64,000 bases of DNA from Hahnella aquatica. Its GTDB lineage: Bacteria > Pseudomonadota > Gammaproteobacteria > Burkholderiales > Burkholderiaceae_A. Below, piece after piece: positions 42,117 through 53,199 of the stretch (position 1 is its first letter; each line of letters starts with the position of its first letter). The notes under the pieces were generated by a model. That model was given only the letters and a program-made list of their open reading frames with translations. It had not been told where the DNA came from and made no database searches. Made by a program: the position numbers and the translations under genes. The stretch spans positions 434,001 through 498,000 of the forward strand of contig OZ239144.1 of assembly GCA_965194505.1 (NCBI GenBank), given 5' to 3'.

Positions 42117-45100
42117 GCGCACCGACATCAAGAGCATTCTCATCATCGGGGCAGGCCCGATCGTCATCGGCCAGGCCTGTGAGTTCGACTACTCCGGGGC
42201 CCAGGCCTGCAAGGCCCTGCAGCAGGAGGGCTTCCGGGTCATCCTGGTCAACAGCAATCCGGCCACGATCATGACCGATCCAGGCACGGCCGACACCACC
42301 TACATCGAACCGATCACCTGGCAGATGGTCGCCCGCATCATCGAAAAAGAGCGTCCCGATGCTCTGCTGCCCACAATGGGTGGCCAGACGGCGCTGAACT
42401 GCGCCCTCGACCTCGCCCGCCACGGCGTGCTGGAGAAGTTCAAGGTCGAGCTCATCGGCGCCCGTGAGGAGGCCATCGAGAAGGCCGAGGACCGTCTCAA
42501 GTTCAAGGAGGCCATGACCAAGATTGGCCTGGACTCGGCCCAGTCGGGCATTGCCCACACCATGGACGAGGCCTGGGCTGTGCAGCGGCGCATTGCCGAG
42601 CTCACCGGCGGCGTGGGCTTTCCCATGGTCATCCGCCCGAGCTTCACGCTGGGTGGCACGGGTGGTGGCATTGCCTACAACGCGGAGGAGTTCGAGACCA
42701 TCTGCAAGCGTGGCCTAGAGGCCTCGCCCACCAGCGAGCTGCTCATCGAGGAATCCCTCATTGGCTGGAAAGAGTTCGAGATGGAGGTGGTTCGCGACCG
42801 CGCAGACAACTGCATCATCGTCTGCTCCATTGAGAACCTCGATCCCATGGGCATTCACACCGGTGACTCCATCACCGTGGCACCGGCCCAGACCCTCACC
42901 GACAAGGAATACCAGTTGATGCGAAATGCCTCGATTGCGATTCTGCGAGAGATTGGCGTGGACACCGGGGGGTCGAATGTCCAGTTCTCCATCAATCCGG
43001 CCAACGGCCGGATGATCGTCATCGAGATGAACCCCCGGGTGTCTCGGTCGTCTGCGCTGGCCTCCAAGGCCACCGGCTTCCCGATTGCGAAGGTGGCGGC
43101 GAAGTTGGCGGTGGGATACACCCTCGATGAACTCCAGAACGAGATCACCGGTGGGGCCACGCCAGCCTCCTTTGAGCCATCCATCGACTATGTCGTGACA
43201 AAGGTGCCTCGGTTCGCCTTTGAGAAATTCCCAACCGCCGACAGCCACCTCACCACCCAGATGAAGTCGGTGGGCGAGGTCATGGCCATGGGCCGCACCT
43301 TCCAGGAGTCCTTTCAGAAGGCCCTGCGTGGCCTGGAGGTGGGCGTCGATGGCATGAACCAGATGACCACCGACCGTGAGGTCATCGAGGAAGAATTGGG
43401 CGAGCCTGGCCCGGAACGCATCTGGTATGTGGGTGACGCCTTTGCCCAGGGCTTCTCGGTGGCGGAGGTTCAGGCACTCACCCACATTGATCCCTGGTTC
43501 CTCGAGCAGATCAAGGAGATCATCGACATCGAACTGGCCCTGGAGAAGAAGACCATGGCCGACCTCGATGCCGAGCTTCTGCTGGCGCTCAAGCAAAAAG
43601 GTTTTTCGGATCGTCGACTGGCCTACCTGCTCGACACCACGGAGCATGCTGTGCGCAAGCTTCGTCACAGCCTGCAGGTCAGGCCTGTCTACAAGCGGGT
43701 GGACACCTGTGCGGCCGAGTTCGACACCAGCACCTCTTACTTCTATTCCACCTACGAGAAGGACTGCGAGGCCCGGCCCACCGACCGAAAGAAAGTCATT
43801 GTGCTGGGCGGTGGCCCCAACCGCATCGGCCAAGGCATTGAATTCGACTACTGCTGTGTGCACGCCGCCATGGCCCTACGGGATGATGGCTTTGAGACCA
43901 TCATGGTCAATTGCAATCCCGAGACCGTCTCCACCGACTACGACACCTCCGACCGCCTCTACTTCGAGCCCCTCACCCTGGAGGACGTCCTCGAGATCGT
44001 CGATCTTGAAAAGCCGGTGGGCGTGATCGTTCAGTACGGCGGCCAGACCCCGCTCAAACTCGCCAAGGCCCTCGAGGCCGCGGGCGTTCCCATCGTGGGC
44101 ACCTCGCCCGAGTCGATCGACATCGCCGAGGACCGTGAGCGCTTCCAGAAACTGCTCCAGAAGCTCGAGCTCCTGCAGCCGCCCAACCGCACGGCCCGCA
44201 ACGAGGAGGAGGCCATTCGGCTTGCCCAAGAGATTGGCTACCCCTTGGTTGTTCGGCCCAGCTATGTCTTGGGTGGTCGGGCCATGGAGATTGTTCATGA
44301 GCAGCGCGACCTCGAGCGCTACATGCGAGAAGCCGTGAAGGTCTCCAACGACTCCCCAGTGCTGCTCGACCGCTTTCTCAACGATGCCATCGAGGTCGAT
44401 GTGGACTCCCTCTCCGATGGCAAGCGCGTGGTGATTGGCGGGGTCATGGAGCACATTGAGCAGGCCGGTGTGCACTCGGGCGACTCCGCCTGCAGCCTGC
44501 CACCGTATTCGCTCTCTGAGTCACTGATTGCCGAGCTCAAGCGCCAGACGGAGCTCATGTCCAGGGCCTTGAATGTGGTGGGCCTCATGAATGTGCAGTT
44601 CGCCATTCAGAACCAGCGGGTCTATGTGCTGGAGGTCAATCCAAGGGCGTCGCGCACGGTGCCCTTTGTCTCGAAGGCCACGGGTGTGCCCTTGGCCAAG
44701 GTGGCGGCCCGGGCCATGCTGGGCAAGAGCCTGGACGACCAGGGCGTGACGACCGAGGTGGTGCCGCCGTATTTCTCTGTCAAGGAGGCGGTCTTTCCCT
44801 TTGTGAAGTTCCCGGGTGTGGACACCATCCTGGGCCCGGAGATGAAATCGACCGGCGAGGTCATGGGCGTGGCCCCCAGTTTTGTCGAGGCCTTTGTGAA
44901 GTCGCAGATTGCTGCGGGCACACAGTTGCCCGACCCGAGCAAGGGCGGCCTTGCCTTCATCAGTGTGAAGGCCGGCGACAAGCCGCAGGCCGTTGGGGTG
45001 GCACGCATGCTCCACGAGATGGGCTACAAGCTCATCGCCACCCGCGGCACAGCTGCGGCCCTCTCGGCCGAGGGTCTCCCGGTGGTCACCGTGAACAAGG

Positions 45101-45357
45101 TCACCGAAGGGCGTCCCCACGTGGTCGACATGATCAAGAACGGCGAGATCAGCTTTATCATCAATACCGTGGAGGAGAAGCGAACGGCCATGGCCGACTC
45201 GCGCTCCATCCGCACCACCGCCCTGGCCCAGCGTGTCACCACCTACACCACCCTGGCGGGCGCCCGGGCGGCGGTGGAGGGCATGCGGTCCATGGTCGAT
45301 GCCAGCTTCGAGGTCTATGATCTCCAGGGCCTGCATCGGCGGCTGCACCCTCACTGA
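42109..45357 (+). CDS. carB: Carbamoyl-phosphate synthase large subunit
   Basis: A 1082-residue enzyme with duplicated ATP-grasp halves. The first half begins DIKSILIIGAGPIVIGQACEFDYSG; the second begins KKVIVLGGGPNRIGQGIEFDY near residue 562. Each half has its MNPRVSRSSALASKATG / VNPRASRTVPFVSKATG signature, and a C-terminal MGS-like allosteric domain ends the protein (LIATRGTAAALS). It is complete and coupled to carA. Confidence 0.97.
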   Translation: MPKRTDIKSILIIGAGPIVIGQACEFDYSGAQACKALQQEGFRVILVNSNPATIMTDPGTADTTYIEPITWQMVARIIEKERPDALLPTMGGQTALNCALDLARHGVLEKFKVELIGAREEAIEKAEDRLKFKEAMTKIGLDSAQSGIAHTMDEAWAVQRRIAELTGGVGFPMVIRPSFTLGGTGGGIAYNAEEFETICKRGLEASPTSELLIEESLIGWKEFEMEVVRDRADNCIIVCSIENLDPMGIHTGDSITVAPAQTLTDKEYQLMRNASIAILREIGVDTGGSNVQFSINPANGRMIVIEMNPRVSRSSALASKATGFPIAKVAAKLAVGYTLDELQNEITGGATPASFEPSIDYVVTKVPRFAFEKFPTADSHLTTQMKSVGEVMAMGRTFQESFQKALRGLEVGVDGMNQMTTDREVIEEELGEPGPERIWYVGDAFAQGFSVAEVQALTHIDPWFLEQIKEIIDIELALEKKTMADLDAELLLALKQKGFSDRRLAYLLDTTEHAVRKLRHSLQVRPVYKRVDTCAAEFDTSTSYFYSTYEKDCEARPTDRKKVIVLGGGPNRIGQGIEFDYCCVHAAMALRDDGFETIMVNCNPETVSTDYDTSDRLYFEPLTLEDVLEIVDLEKPVGVIVQYGGQTPLKLAKALEAAGVPIVGTSPESIDIAEDRERFQKLLQKLELLQPPNRTARNEEEAIRLAQEIGYPLVVRPSYVLGGRAMEIVHEQRDLERYMREAVKVSNDSPVLLDRFLNDAIEVDVDSLSDGKRVVIGGVMEHIEQAGVHSGDSACSLPPYSLSESLIAELKRQTELMSRALNVVGLMNVQFAIQNQRVYVLEVNPRASRTVPFVSKATGVPLAKVAARAMLGKSLDDQGVTTEVVPPYFSVKEAVFPFVKFPGVDTILGPEMKSTGEVMGVAPSFVEAFVKSQIAAGTQLPDPSKGGLAFISVKAGDKPQAVGVARMLHEMGYKLIATRGTAAALSAEGLPVVTVNKVTEGRPHVVDMIKNGEISFIINTVEEKRTAMADSRSIRTTALAQRVTTYTTLAGARAAVEGMRSMVDASFEVYDLQGLHRRLHPH

Positions 45358-45373
45358 TCAAAGGACAAACAAC

Positions 45374-45850
45374 ATGGCATCTACGCCCCTTACGGTTCAT
45401 GGCGCAGCCTTGCTCAAGGAGGAGTTGCATCGCCTCAAGCATGTGGAGCGACCCTCGGTCATCAACGCCATTTCTGAGGCCAGGGCCCAGGGCGACCTCT
45501 CCGAGAACGCCGAGTACGACGCGGCCAAGGAGCGCCAGGGCTTTGTCGAGGCTCGCATTGCGGAGCTTGAGTCGAAGCTCTCCACGGCCCAGGTCATCAA
45601 CCCCAGCGACCTCGAACAAGATGGCCGTGTGGTCTTTGGCGTGACCGTATCGGTCGAGACCATCGAGACCGGCGAGGTGGCGGCCTACCAGATCGTGGGC
45701 GATGACGAGGCCGACCTCAAGCAGAACAAGATCTCTGTCTCGAGCCCATTCGCGCGTGCACTCATAGGCAAGTCGGTGGGCGATGTTGTCACGGTCCAGG
45801 CGCCCAGTGGCGCCCGTGAACTCGAGATCCTCGACGTTCGCTACGAGTAA
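45374..45850 (+). CDS. greA: Transcription elongation factor GreA
   Basis: A 158-residue factor that rescues backtracked RNA polymerase. The N-terminal coiled coil carries the tip motif GDLSENAEYDAAKERQ with the catalytic acidic residues, and the C-terminal FKBP-like domain ends ARELEILDVRYE. AAAGGAC lies at a good spacing before ATG 45374. It follows carB by 16 bp. Its TAA is 5 bp before the CTG used by rlmE. Confidence 0.96.
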   Translation: MASTPLTVHGAALLKEELHRLKHVERPSVINAISEARAQGDLSENAEYDAAKERQGFVEARIAELESKLSTAQVINPSDLEQDGRVVFGVTVSVETIETGEVAAYQIVGDDEADLKQNKISVSSPFARALIGKSVGDVVTVQAPSGARELEILDVRYE

Positions 45851-45855
45851 TTGGT

Positions 45856-46506
45856 CTGGCCAAGAACAAGTCCAACCCGGCCTGGATTCAGCGCCACATC
45901 ACAGACCCTTATGTTCGGCAGGCCCAGCAAAGGGGCTATCGGTCACGTGCAGCCTTCAAACTCCTGGAAATCGATGAGAAAGACCGGCTGATTCGTCCGG
46001 GCATGACGATTGTCGACCTGGGCTCTGCGCCTGGGAGTTGGTGCCAGGTTTTGCGTGAGCGCCTGGCCAAGAAGGGCAGCCAGGGCATCGACGGCACCAT
46101 CCTGGCGCTGGACATCCTGCCCATGGACCCTGTGGCCGATGTGATCTTCATTGAAGGTGATTTTCGGGATGAACAGGTGGAGGCCCAGTTGGCCGAACGC
46201 CTTCAGGGCGGCAAGGTAGACCTTGTTTTGTCCGACATGGCCCCCAATCTATCGGGTGTGGGTGTGGCAGATGCCGCTCGGATCATGCATGTTTGTGAAC
46301 TGGCCTTGGCCTTTTCGAGTCAACATCTCAAGCCCCAGGGGGCACTCCTGGTGAAGACCTTTCAGGGCAGTGGCTACAGCCAGCTGGTGACGGCCTTTAA
46401 AAAGGTCTTCCACCGGGTGAGTTCCCGAAAGCCGGCGGCCTCCCGGGCGGAGTCTTCGGAGCTGTTTTTGCTGGGTAGGGATTTACGTCCCGAGGCTTGC
46501 GATTGA
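45856..46506 (+). CDS. rlmE: 23S rRNA (uridine(2552)-2'-O)-methyltransferase RlmE (FtsJ), CTG start
   Basis: A 216-residue enzyme methylating U2552. SAM motif VDLGSAPGSWCQVL, DLVLSDMAPNLSG and VKTFQGSGY are the FtsJ pattern, with the K-D-K-E tetrad in place. The first ATG in frame (46003) would delete the conserved N-terminal region NPAWIQRHITDPYVRQAQ. The frame is open upstream to CTG 45856, which gives the family start MAKNKSNPAW; no ATG, GTG or TTG exists in between in this frame. I therefore annotate CTG. The related gene order normally has yhbY upstream; it is absent. Confidence 0.9.
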   Translation: MAKNKSNPAWIQRHITDPYVRQAQQRGYRSRAAFKLLEIDEKDRLIRPGMTIVDLGSAPGSWCQVLRERLAKKGSQGIDGTILALDILPMDPVADVIFIEGDFRDEQVEAQLAERLQGGKVDLVLSDMAPNLSGVGVADAARIMHVCELALAFSSQHLKPQGALLVKTFQGSGYSQLVTAFKKVFHRVSSRKPAASRAESSELFLLGRDLRPEACD

Positions 46507-46607
46507 GGCCAGTTGATATATCCTAGTGTCTTAGTCAAGTATTCGAGGGCGCCGGGGTTTTGGTGTAGCCTCGATGTTGAAGAAGTGTCATCAGAAAGGA
46601 TGATGAG

Positions 46608-48503
<1,896 letters not shown>

Positions 48504-48512
48504 GACCCTCCC

Positions 48513-49340
48513 ATGATCTGTGGGCGCTTCGAGCTCGATGCCGAGCGCCCCTGGGTCATGGGAATCCTGAACGTCACCCCCGACTCCTTCTCCGATGGTG
48601 GGCGCCACATGGCGCTCTCCCAGGCCTTGGAGGCTGCCCATCGCATGAAGGAGGAGGGTGCTGACATCATCGATGTTGGCGGCGAGAGCACCCGGCCCGG
48701 GGCCCAGCCCGTCTCACCCGAGGAAGAGGCCGACCGGGTCCTTCCCGTGCTCGAGGCCCTCGCACCCCTACAGATCCCTCTCTCACTCGACAGTCGCAGG
48801 CCCAGTGTCGTGCGGCAGGCACTGGCCGTGGGCATTGATCTTGTGAATGACGTGTCGGGCTTTCAATCGGAAGCGATGCTGGCCTTGTTGCCGGCGATCC
48901 AACAATGCCGGGCCATGGCGTGTGTCATGCACATGCAGGGGGAGCCGCAGACCATGCAGTCTGCCCCTCACTACGATGATGTGGTGGCGGAGGTCTATGG
49001 CTTTCTGGAGGCCCAACAATCCCGCCTGATGGCCACCGGACTGGCGCGTGACCAAATTCTTCTCGACCCTGGCTTTGGCTTTGGCAAGACCCTGGCCCAC
49101 AACCGAGCGCTCTTTCGTCACCTGCCGGCCTTGTCCCGTCTGGGCCCCGTACTGGTGGGGGTCTCGCGCAAGCGCATGCTGGCCGAATTGAGCCAGCGGC
49201 CGCTGGACCGCCCCCTGAGCCGTCTTGGTGGGAGCCTTGCTGCCGCCGTGATGGCCGCAGCCGCCGGCGCGCGGGTGCTGCGCGTGCATGATGTGCGGGA
49301 GACGGTGGACGCCCTGCGGGTCTGGGCCGGCCTAAAATAG
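48513..49340 (+). CDS. folP: Dihydropteroate synthase
   Basis: A 275-residue TIM-barrel enzyme condensing pABA with dihydropterin pyrophosphate in folate synthesis. VMGILNVTPDSFSDGG and ADIIDVGGESTRPGAQPVS are the two DHPS signatures; ILLDPGFGFGKTLAHN and VGVSRKRML complete the site. It sits between ftsH and glmM, the usual place in Proteobacteria, 9 bp after the ftsH stop. Confidence 0.96.
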   Translation: MICGRFELDAERPWVMGILNVTPDSFSDGGRHMALSQALEAAHRMKEEGADIIDVGGESTRPGAQPVSPEEEADRVLPVLEALAPLQIPLSLDSRRPSVVRQALAVGIDLVNDVSGFQSEAMLALLPAIQQCRAMACVMHMQGEPQTMQSAPHYDDVVAEVYGFLEAQQSRLMATGLARDQILLDPGFGFGKTLAHNRALFRHLPALSRLGPVLVGVSRKRMLAELSQRPLDRPLSRLGGSLAAAVMAAAAGARVLRVHDVRETVDALRVWAGLK

Positions 49341-49345
49341 CGCGA
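49333..49345 (+). promoter_or_regulatory. -10 element placed for a leaderless glmM transcript
   Basis: TAAAAT (49333-49338), overlapping the folP stop, is followed by AGCGCG and the glmM ATG at 49345, so initiation 7 nt downstream would start on the ATG. No ribosome binding site precedes glmM. Read-through from folP is also possible. Confidence 0.4.
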
Positions 49346-50685
49346 TGACCAGACAATACTTTGGAACCGACGGCATCCGGGGCCGTGTTGGGGAGTCACC
49401 CATCACGCCCGCCTTCATGCTGCACCTGGGCATGGCGGCCGGCCGCATCCTCGCCCAGCGCTGGCGATCCCCGGCCGTCCTCATTGGCAAGGACACCCGC
49501 ATTTCCGGCTACATGCTCGAGGCCGCGCTCGAGTCGGGCTTCTCGAGCGTGGGGGTCGATGTGATGCTGGCGGGGCCCATGCCCACGCCAGCCATTGCCT
49601 ATCTCACGCGAACCCTGCGCCTGTCTGCTGGTGTGGTCATCAGTGCCTCGCACAACCCCTACGATGACAACGGCATCAAGTTTTTCGATCACCAGGGCGA
49701 GAAGCTGCCCGACAGCGTGGAGCTGGAGATCGAGGCGGCCCTGGCCCAAGAGATTGCCTGTGTGGCCTCCAGAGACCTCGGCAAGGCTCGGCGCATCGAT
49801 GACGCGGCCGGTCGTTACATTGAATTTTGCAAGAGCAGCTTCCCGCAGTCGCTGAGCCTGTCGGGCCTGCGCCTGGTGGTGGACGCCGCCCACGGTGCGG
49901 CCTACCACGTGGCGGCCGATGTCTTTCACGAGCTCGGCGCTGAAGTCATTCGCATGGGCCACCAGCCCGATGGCCTCAACATCAATCATCAGGTGGGGGC
50001 CACCCATCCAGAGGCCATGGCCAACATGGTGCTGGCGGCGGAGGCCGATTACGGCATTGCGCTCGATGGCGATGGCGATCGCATCATGATGGCTGACGCA
50101 TCTGGGCGGATCTTCAGCGGGGACGAACTCCTCTACGCCATCGTGAAGCACCGGGTGAGCAAGCGCGGCAAGGTGGCCGTGGGTGGCGTGGTCGGCACAC
50201 TCATGACCAACCTCGCCCTGGAGCACCGGCTGGGCGCCATGGGCCTGGACTTCCGCCGGGCCAAGGTGGGTGACCGCTATGTCATGGAGACGCTCAAGGA
50301 GACGGGCTGGCAGCTGGGTGGCGAGACCTCTGGTCATCTGCTCTGCCTGGATCGACACACGACCGGCGACGGCATCATCAGCGCCCTGCAGGTGCTGGCC
50401 GCCGTGGTGGGGCAGGAGCAGACGCTTTCCGACTATGTGGCGGAACTGCAGTTGCTGCCGCAGGTGCTGGTCAACCGCCGCCTGCCGCCTGGCTTCGATT
50501 GGCAGGCCCATGCCACCTTTCAGTCGGCCTACCAACGGGCCAAGCAGTCGCTTCAGGGCCAGGGCCGTATTCTGATTCGGCCCTCTGGCACGGAACCCCT
50601 CCTGCGCATCATGGTGGAGCACGAAAGCGCAGCGGCCGCCGCCGACATGGCCGAGGGACTGGCTGCCGAATTGCCCGATCAGTAG
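49345..50685 (+). CDS. glmM: Phosphoglucosamine mutase
   Basis: A 446-residue phosphohexomutase converting glucosamine-6-P to glucosamine-1-P for peptidoglycan and LPS precursors. It starts TRQYFGTDGIRGRVG, has the phosphoserine loop VISASHNPYDDNGIKFF (Ser near residue 101), the metal loop ALDGDGDRIMM, the sugar-binding GGETSGHLL and the phosphate-binding RPSGTEPLLRIMVE. Confidence 0.96.
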   Translation: MTRQYFGTDGIRGRVGESPITPAFMLHLGMAAGRILAQRWRSPAVLIGKDTRISGYMLEAALESGFSSVGVDVMLAGPMPTPAIAYLTRTLRLSAGVVISASHNPYDDNGIKFFDHQGEKLPDSVELEIEAALAQEIACVASRDLGKARRIDDAAGRYIEFCKSSFPQSLSLSGLRLVVDAAHGAAYHVAADVFHELGAEVIRMGHQPDGLNINHQVGATHPEAMANMVLAAEADYGIALDGDGDRIMMADASGRIFSGDELLYAIVKHRVSKRGKVAVGGVVGTLMTNLALEHRLGAMGLDFRRAKVGDRYVMETLKETGWQLGGETSGHLLCLDRHTTGDGIISALQVLAAVVGQEQTLSDYVAELQLLPQVLVNRRLPPGFDWQAHATFQSAYQRAKQSLQGQGRILIRPSGTEPLLRIMVEHESAAAAADMAEGLAAELPDQ

Positions 50686-50722
50686 TCTGCCGCGCAGCCC
50701 CTGTGGGTGGGCTCGCTGCGGA

Positions 50723-50740
50723 TTGTCATCGTTTTGTCAT
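50723..50740 (+). promoter_or_regulatory. Pho box upstream of the arsenate-resistance GAPDH-arsJ pair
   Basis: Two identical TTGTCAT half-sites, at 50723-50729 and 50734-50740, repeat with an 11-bp period, the geometry of the PhoB box (consensus CTGTCAT, 4 bp, CTGTCAY). Possible -10 hexamers are GACACT (50751-50756) and CATACT (50757-50762). GAPDH begins at 50788. Confidence 0.7.
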
Positions 50741-50787
50741 GTTGGTCTTCGACACTCATACTTTCAAAATTCTCGAAAGGTTTTGTC

Positions 50788-51837
50788 ATGCGTGTTGGGA
50801 TCAACGGAATGGGCCGAATTGGCCGATTGGCCCTGCGGGCCGCCATGGGTGCAGCCGAGCGACCCTCCGATGATCCACGTGCTGGTAACCGACTCGAGGT
50901 GGTGCACCTCAATGAATTGAAGGGTGGTGCGGCGGCCACGGCGCATCTGCTGACCTTCGACACGGTGCAGGGCCGTTGGCGCGCGCCAATTGCTGCCCAG
51001 GTCACAGGCGATGCCATCGATGTCGCAGGCCACCGCATGTCATTTACGAGCCATGCCAACCCAGGTGAGATTGACTGGGCGGCCCAAGGAGTTGACCTGG
51101 TGCTGGAGTGCACGGGCAAGTTCCTCACGCCGGAGTCCCTGCAGGGCCACTTCGACCGCGGGGCCAAGCGGGTGGTGGTGTCCGCGCCGGTGAAGGACCC
51201 TAGCGTGCTCAATGTGGTGGTGGGCGTGAACCACGACCAGTATCTGCCCTCCGCCCATCGCATCGTGACGGCGGCCTCCTGCACCACGAACTGCCTGGCG
51301 CCCGTGGTCAAGGTGGTGCATGAGCAGTTCGGCATTCGGCATGGCCAGATCACCACCATCCACGATCCCACCAACACCAACCTGGTGGTGGATGCGCCCC
51401 ACAAAGACCTGCGTCGGGCCAGGAGCGCCATGATGAGCCTGGCACCCACCACCACGGGCAGTGCCACGGCCATCGCACTCATCTACCCCGAGCTGAAGGG
51501 AAAACTCAATGGCCATGCCGTTCGGGCTCCGGTGCTCAATGCCTCGCTCACCGACTGCGTCTTTGAACTGAGCCGCGCGGTCACGGCCGAGGAGGTCAAT
51601 GCGGCCTTTGCGCAGGCGGCCGCCACGGGGCCACTGAAGGGCATCCTGGGCCACGAAACCCTTCCTTTGGTGAGTGCTGACTACGCGCGAGACACCCGCA
51701 GCAGCATCGTGGATGCACCCTCGACCCTGGTCACCGACGGCACCATGCTCAAGGTCTACGCCTGGTACGACAACGAGATGGGCTACGCCTGCCGAATGGT
51801 GGACCTCGCCTGTCATTTGGAGTCCGTGGGCCTCTAA
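50788..51837 (+). CDS. ArsJ-associated glyceraldehyde-3-phosphate dehydrogenase
   Basis: A 349-residue GAPDH beginning MRVGINGMGRIGRLALRAAM, with the catalytic motif ASCTTNCLAPVVKV (Cys near residue 163) and the C-terminal WYDNEMGYACRMVDL. The segment THDPTNTNLVVDAPHKDLRRARSA-like and direct coupling to an arsJ gene 39 bp downstream identify the arsenate-resistance type. It uses arsenate in place of phosphate to make 1-arseno-3-phosphoglycerate, which ArsJ expels. GAAAGG precedes the ATG at a good spacing. A glycolytic role cannot be excluded. Confidence 0.85.
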   Translation: MRVGINGMGRIGRLALRAAMGAAERPSDDPRAGNRLEVVHLNELKGGAAATAHLLTFDTVQGRWRAPIAAQVTGDAIDVAGHRMSFTSHANPGEIDWAAQGVDLVLECTGKFLTPESLQGHFDRGAKRVVVSAPVKDPSVLNVVVGVNHDQYLPSAHRIVTAASCTTNCLAPVVKVVHEQFGIRHGQITTIHDPTNTNLVVDAPHKDLRRARSAMMSLAPTTTGSATAIALIYPELKGKLNGHAVRAPVLNASLTDCVFELSRAVTAEEVNAAFAQAAATGPLKGILGHETLPLVSADYARDTRSSIVDAPSTLVTDGTMLKVYAWYDNEMGYACRMVDLACHLESVGL

Positions 51838-51876
51838 GCCCACGCGCCCCACGACCCCTCTCATCAGCGGCATTCC

Positions 51877-53100
51877 ATGAACCCTGGGCTGGGCGCTCGT
51901 CAGTATTTGTTGGTGACCGCCAGCTATTGGGGCTTCACCCTCACGGATGGCGCCCTGCGCATGCTGGTGTTGCTGCATTTTTTCAAGCTTGGCTACTCAC
52001 CCTTCACGCTGGCCTTCTTGTTTCTGCTCTATGAGGCCGCGGGGGTCTTGGCCAACCTGATTGGCGGCTGGCTTGCGACCCGGCATGGCATCTCGCGCAT
52101 GCTGGCCGTGGGCCTGGCCACGCAGATCTTGGGCTTTCTCGTGCTCTCCATGGTCTCGCCAGACTGGTCGGCCTGGCTGTCGGTGGCCTGGGTGGTGCTC
52201 GCCCAGGGCATCTGTGGTGTGGCCAAGGACCTCACCAAGACGGCGAGCAAGTCGGCCATCAAGCTCACGGCCGGCGATGCATCGAGCCGCCTCTTCCGCT
52301 GGGTAGCCTGGTTCACGGGCAGCAAGAATGCAATGAAGGGCGTTGGATTCTTCCTGGGTGGCCTGCTGCTCGACCTCGTTGGCTTTCAGGGTGCGCTCTG
52401 GCTCATGGCGGGTCTGCTGGCGCTGGTGCTGGTCGGGGTCTTGCTGCTCCTACCCCCGTGGATGGGTCAGTCCCAGAAGGCCTCCAAGTCGGCCCGAGAG
52501 CTGTTCTCCAAGTCACGTGCACTCAATCTGTTGGCGGCGGGCCGCGTGGTCCTGTTTGGCGCACGGGATGTCTGGTTCGTGGTGGGGGTGCCTGTCTTTC
52601 TCTACGCCCAGGGATGGGCCTTCACCGAGGTGGGCGCATTCCTGGCGGCCTGGACGATTGGCTATGGCCTGGTGCAGGCCATGGCGCCGCAGTTTGTTCG
52701 AAAGAGCGCCGATGGGCTCTCGAAGGAAGTGCCCGCCGCCCAGTGGTGGGGCTTTGGCCTGGCCTTGGTGCCCCTGGCGATCGCCGCTGGTGTCTGGCAG
52801 GGCATCACGCCGGTGGGGCCATGGGTGGTGGCAGGCCTTGCCGTGTTTGGTCTGGCCTTTGCCATGAATTCCTCGCTCCACAGCTATCTGGTGCTCGCCT
52901 ATGCCGGCTCCGAGAAGGCAGCCGAAGACGTGGGCTTCTACTACGCGGCCAATGCCGTGGGCCGATTCCTGGGCACGCTGCTCTCGGGCCTGCTCTACCA
53001 GGGCTTTGGCCTGATGGGATGCCTGATCGGCAGCGCTGCCATGCTGGCCATGGCCGTGTTGTGCACCGCGGGGCTGCCCCGACAGCACGCCACGCGTTGA
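51877..53100 (+). CDS. arsJ: Organoarsenical effux MFS transporter ArsJ
   Basis: A 407-residue major-facilitator protein of about 11-12 membrane segments. Its sequence (YLLVTASYWGFTLTDGALRM, GVAKDLTKTASKSAIKL, FYYAANAVGRFLGTLLSG) is of the ArsJ type, and it follows the dedicated GAPDH as in known arsJ operons. It exports 1-arseno-3-phosphoglycerate. No arsR, arsB/acr3 or arsC is nearby; control is apparently by phosphate status through the Pho box rather than by an arsenic repressor. Confidence 0.85.
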   Translation: MNPGLGARQYLLVTASYWGFTLTDGALRMLVLLHFFKLGYSPFTLAFLFLLYEAAGVLANLIGGWLATRHGISRMLAVGLATQILGFLVLSMVSPDWSAWLSVAWVVLAQGICGVAKDLTKTASKSAIKLTAGDASSRLFRWVAWFTGSKNAMKGVGFFLGGLLLDLVGFQGALWLMAGLLALVLVGVLLLLPPWMGQSQKASKSARELFSKSRALNLLAAGRVVLFGARDVWFVVGVPVFLYAQGWAFTEVGAFLAAWTIGYGLVQAMAPQFVRKSADGLSKEVPAAQWWGFGLALVPLAIAAGVWQGITPVGPWVVAGLAVFGLAFAMNSSLHSYLVLAYAGSEKAAEDVGFYYAANAVGRFLGTLLSGLLYQGFGLMGCLIGSAAMLAMAVLCTAGLPRQHATR

Positions 53101-53118
53101 CTGTCATCGAAGTGTCAC
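53101..53118 (+). promoter_or_regulatory. Pho box upstream of pstS
   Basis: CTGTCAT (53101-53107) and GTGTCAC (53112-53118) repeat with an 11-bp period right after the arsJ stop, 82 bp before the pstS ATG. TAGCCT at 53129-53134 lies 10 nt downstream, where the PhoB-dependent -10 is expected, but is a weak match. Confidence 0.75.
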
Positions 53119-53199
53119 ATCCGGTCGGTAGCCTTCGGGTTAACGCTGAAGCTTGGCGTTGTTCCCCTTCTGTTCATTGATTCCAGAAAGAGGCATTTC

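Noticed and set aside
42715..43863. 382-codon frame antisense to carB
   Set aside because: carB is complete and highly conserved here; the antisense frame is a by-product.
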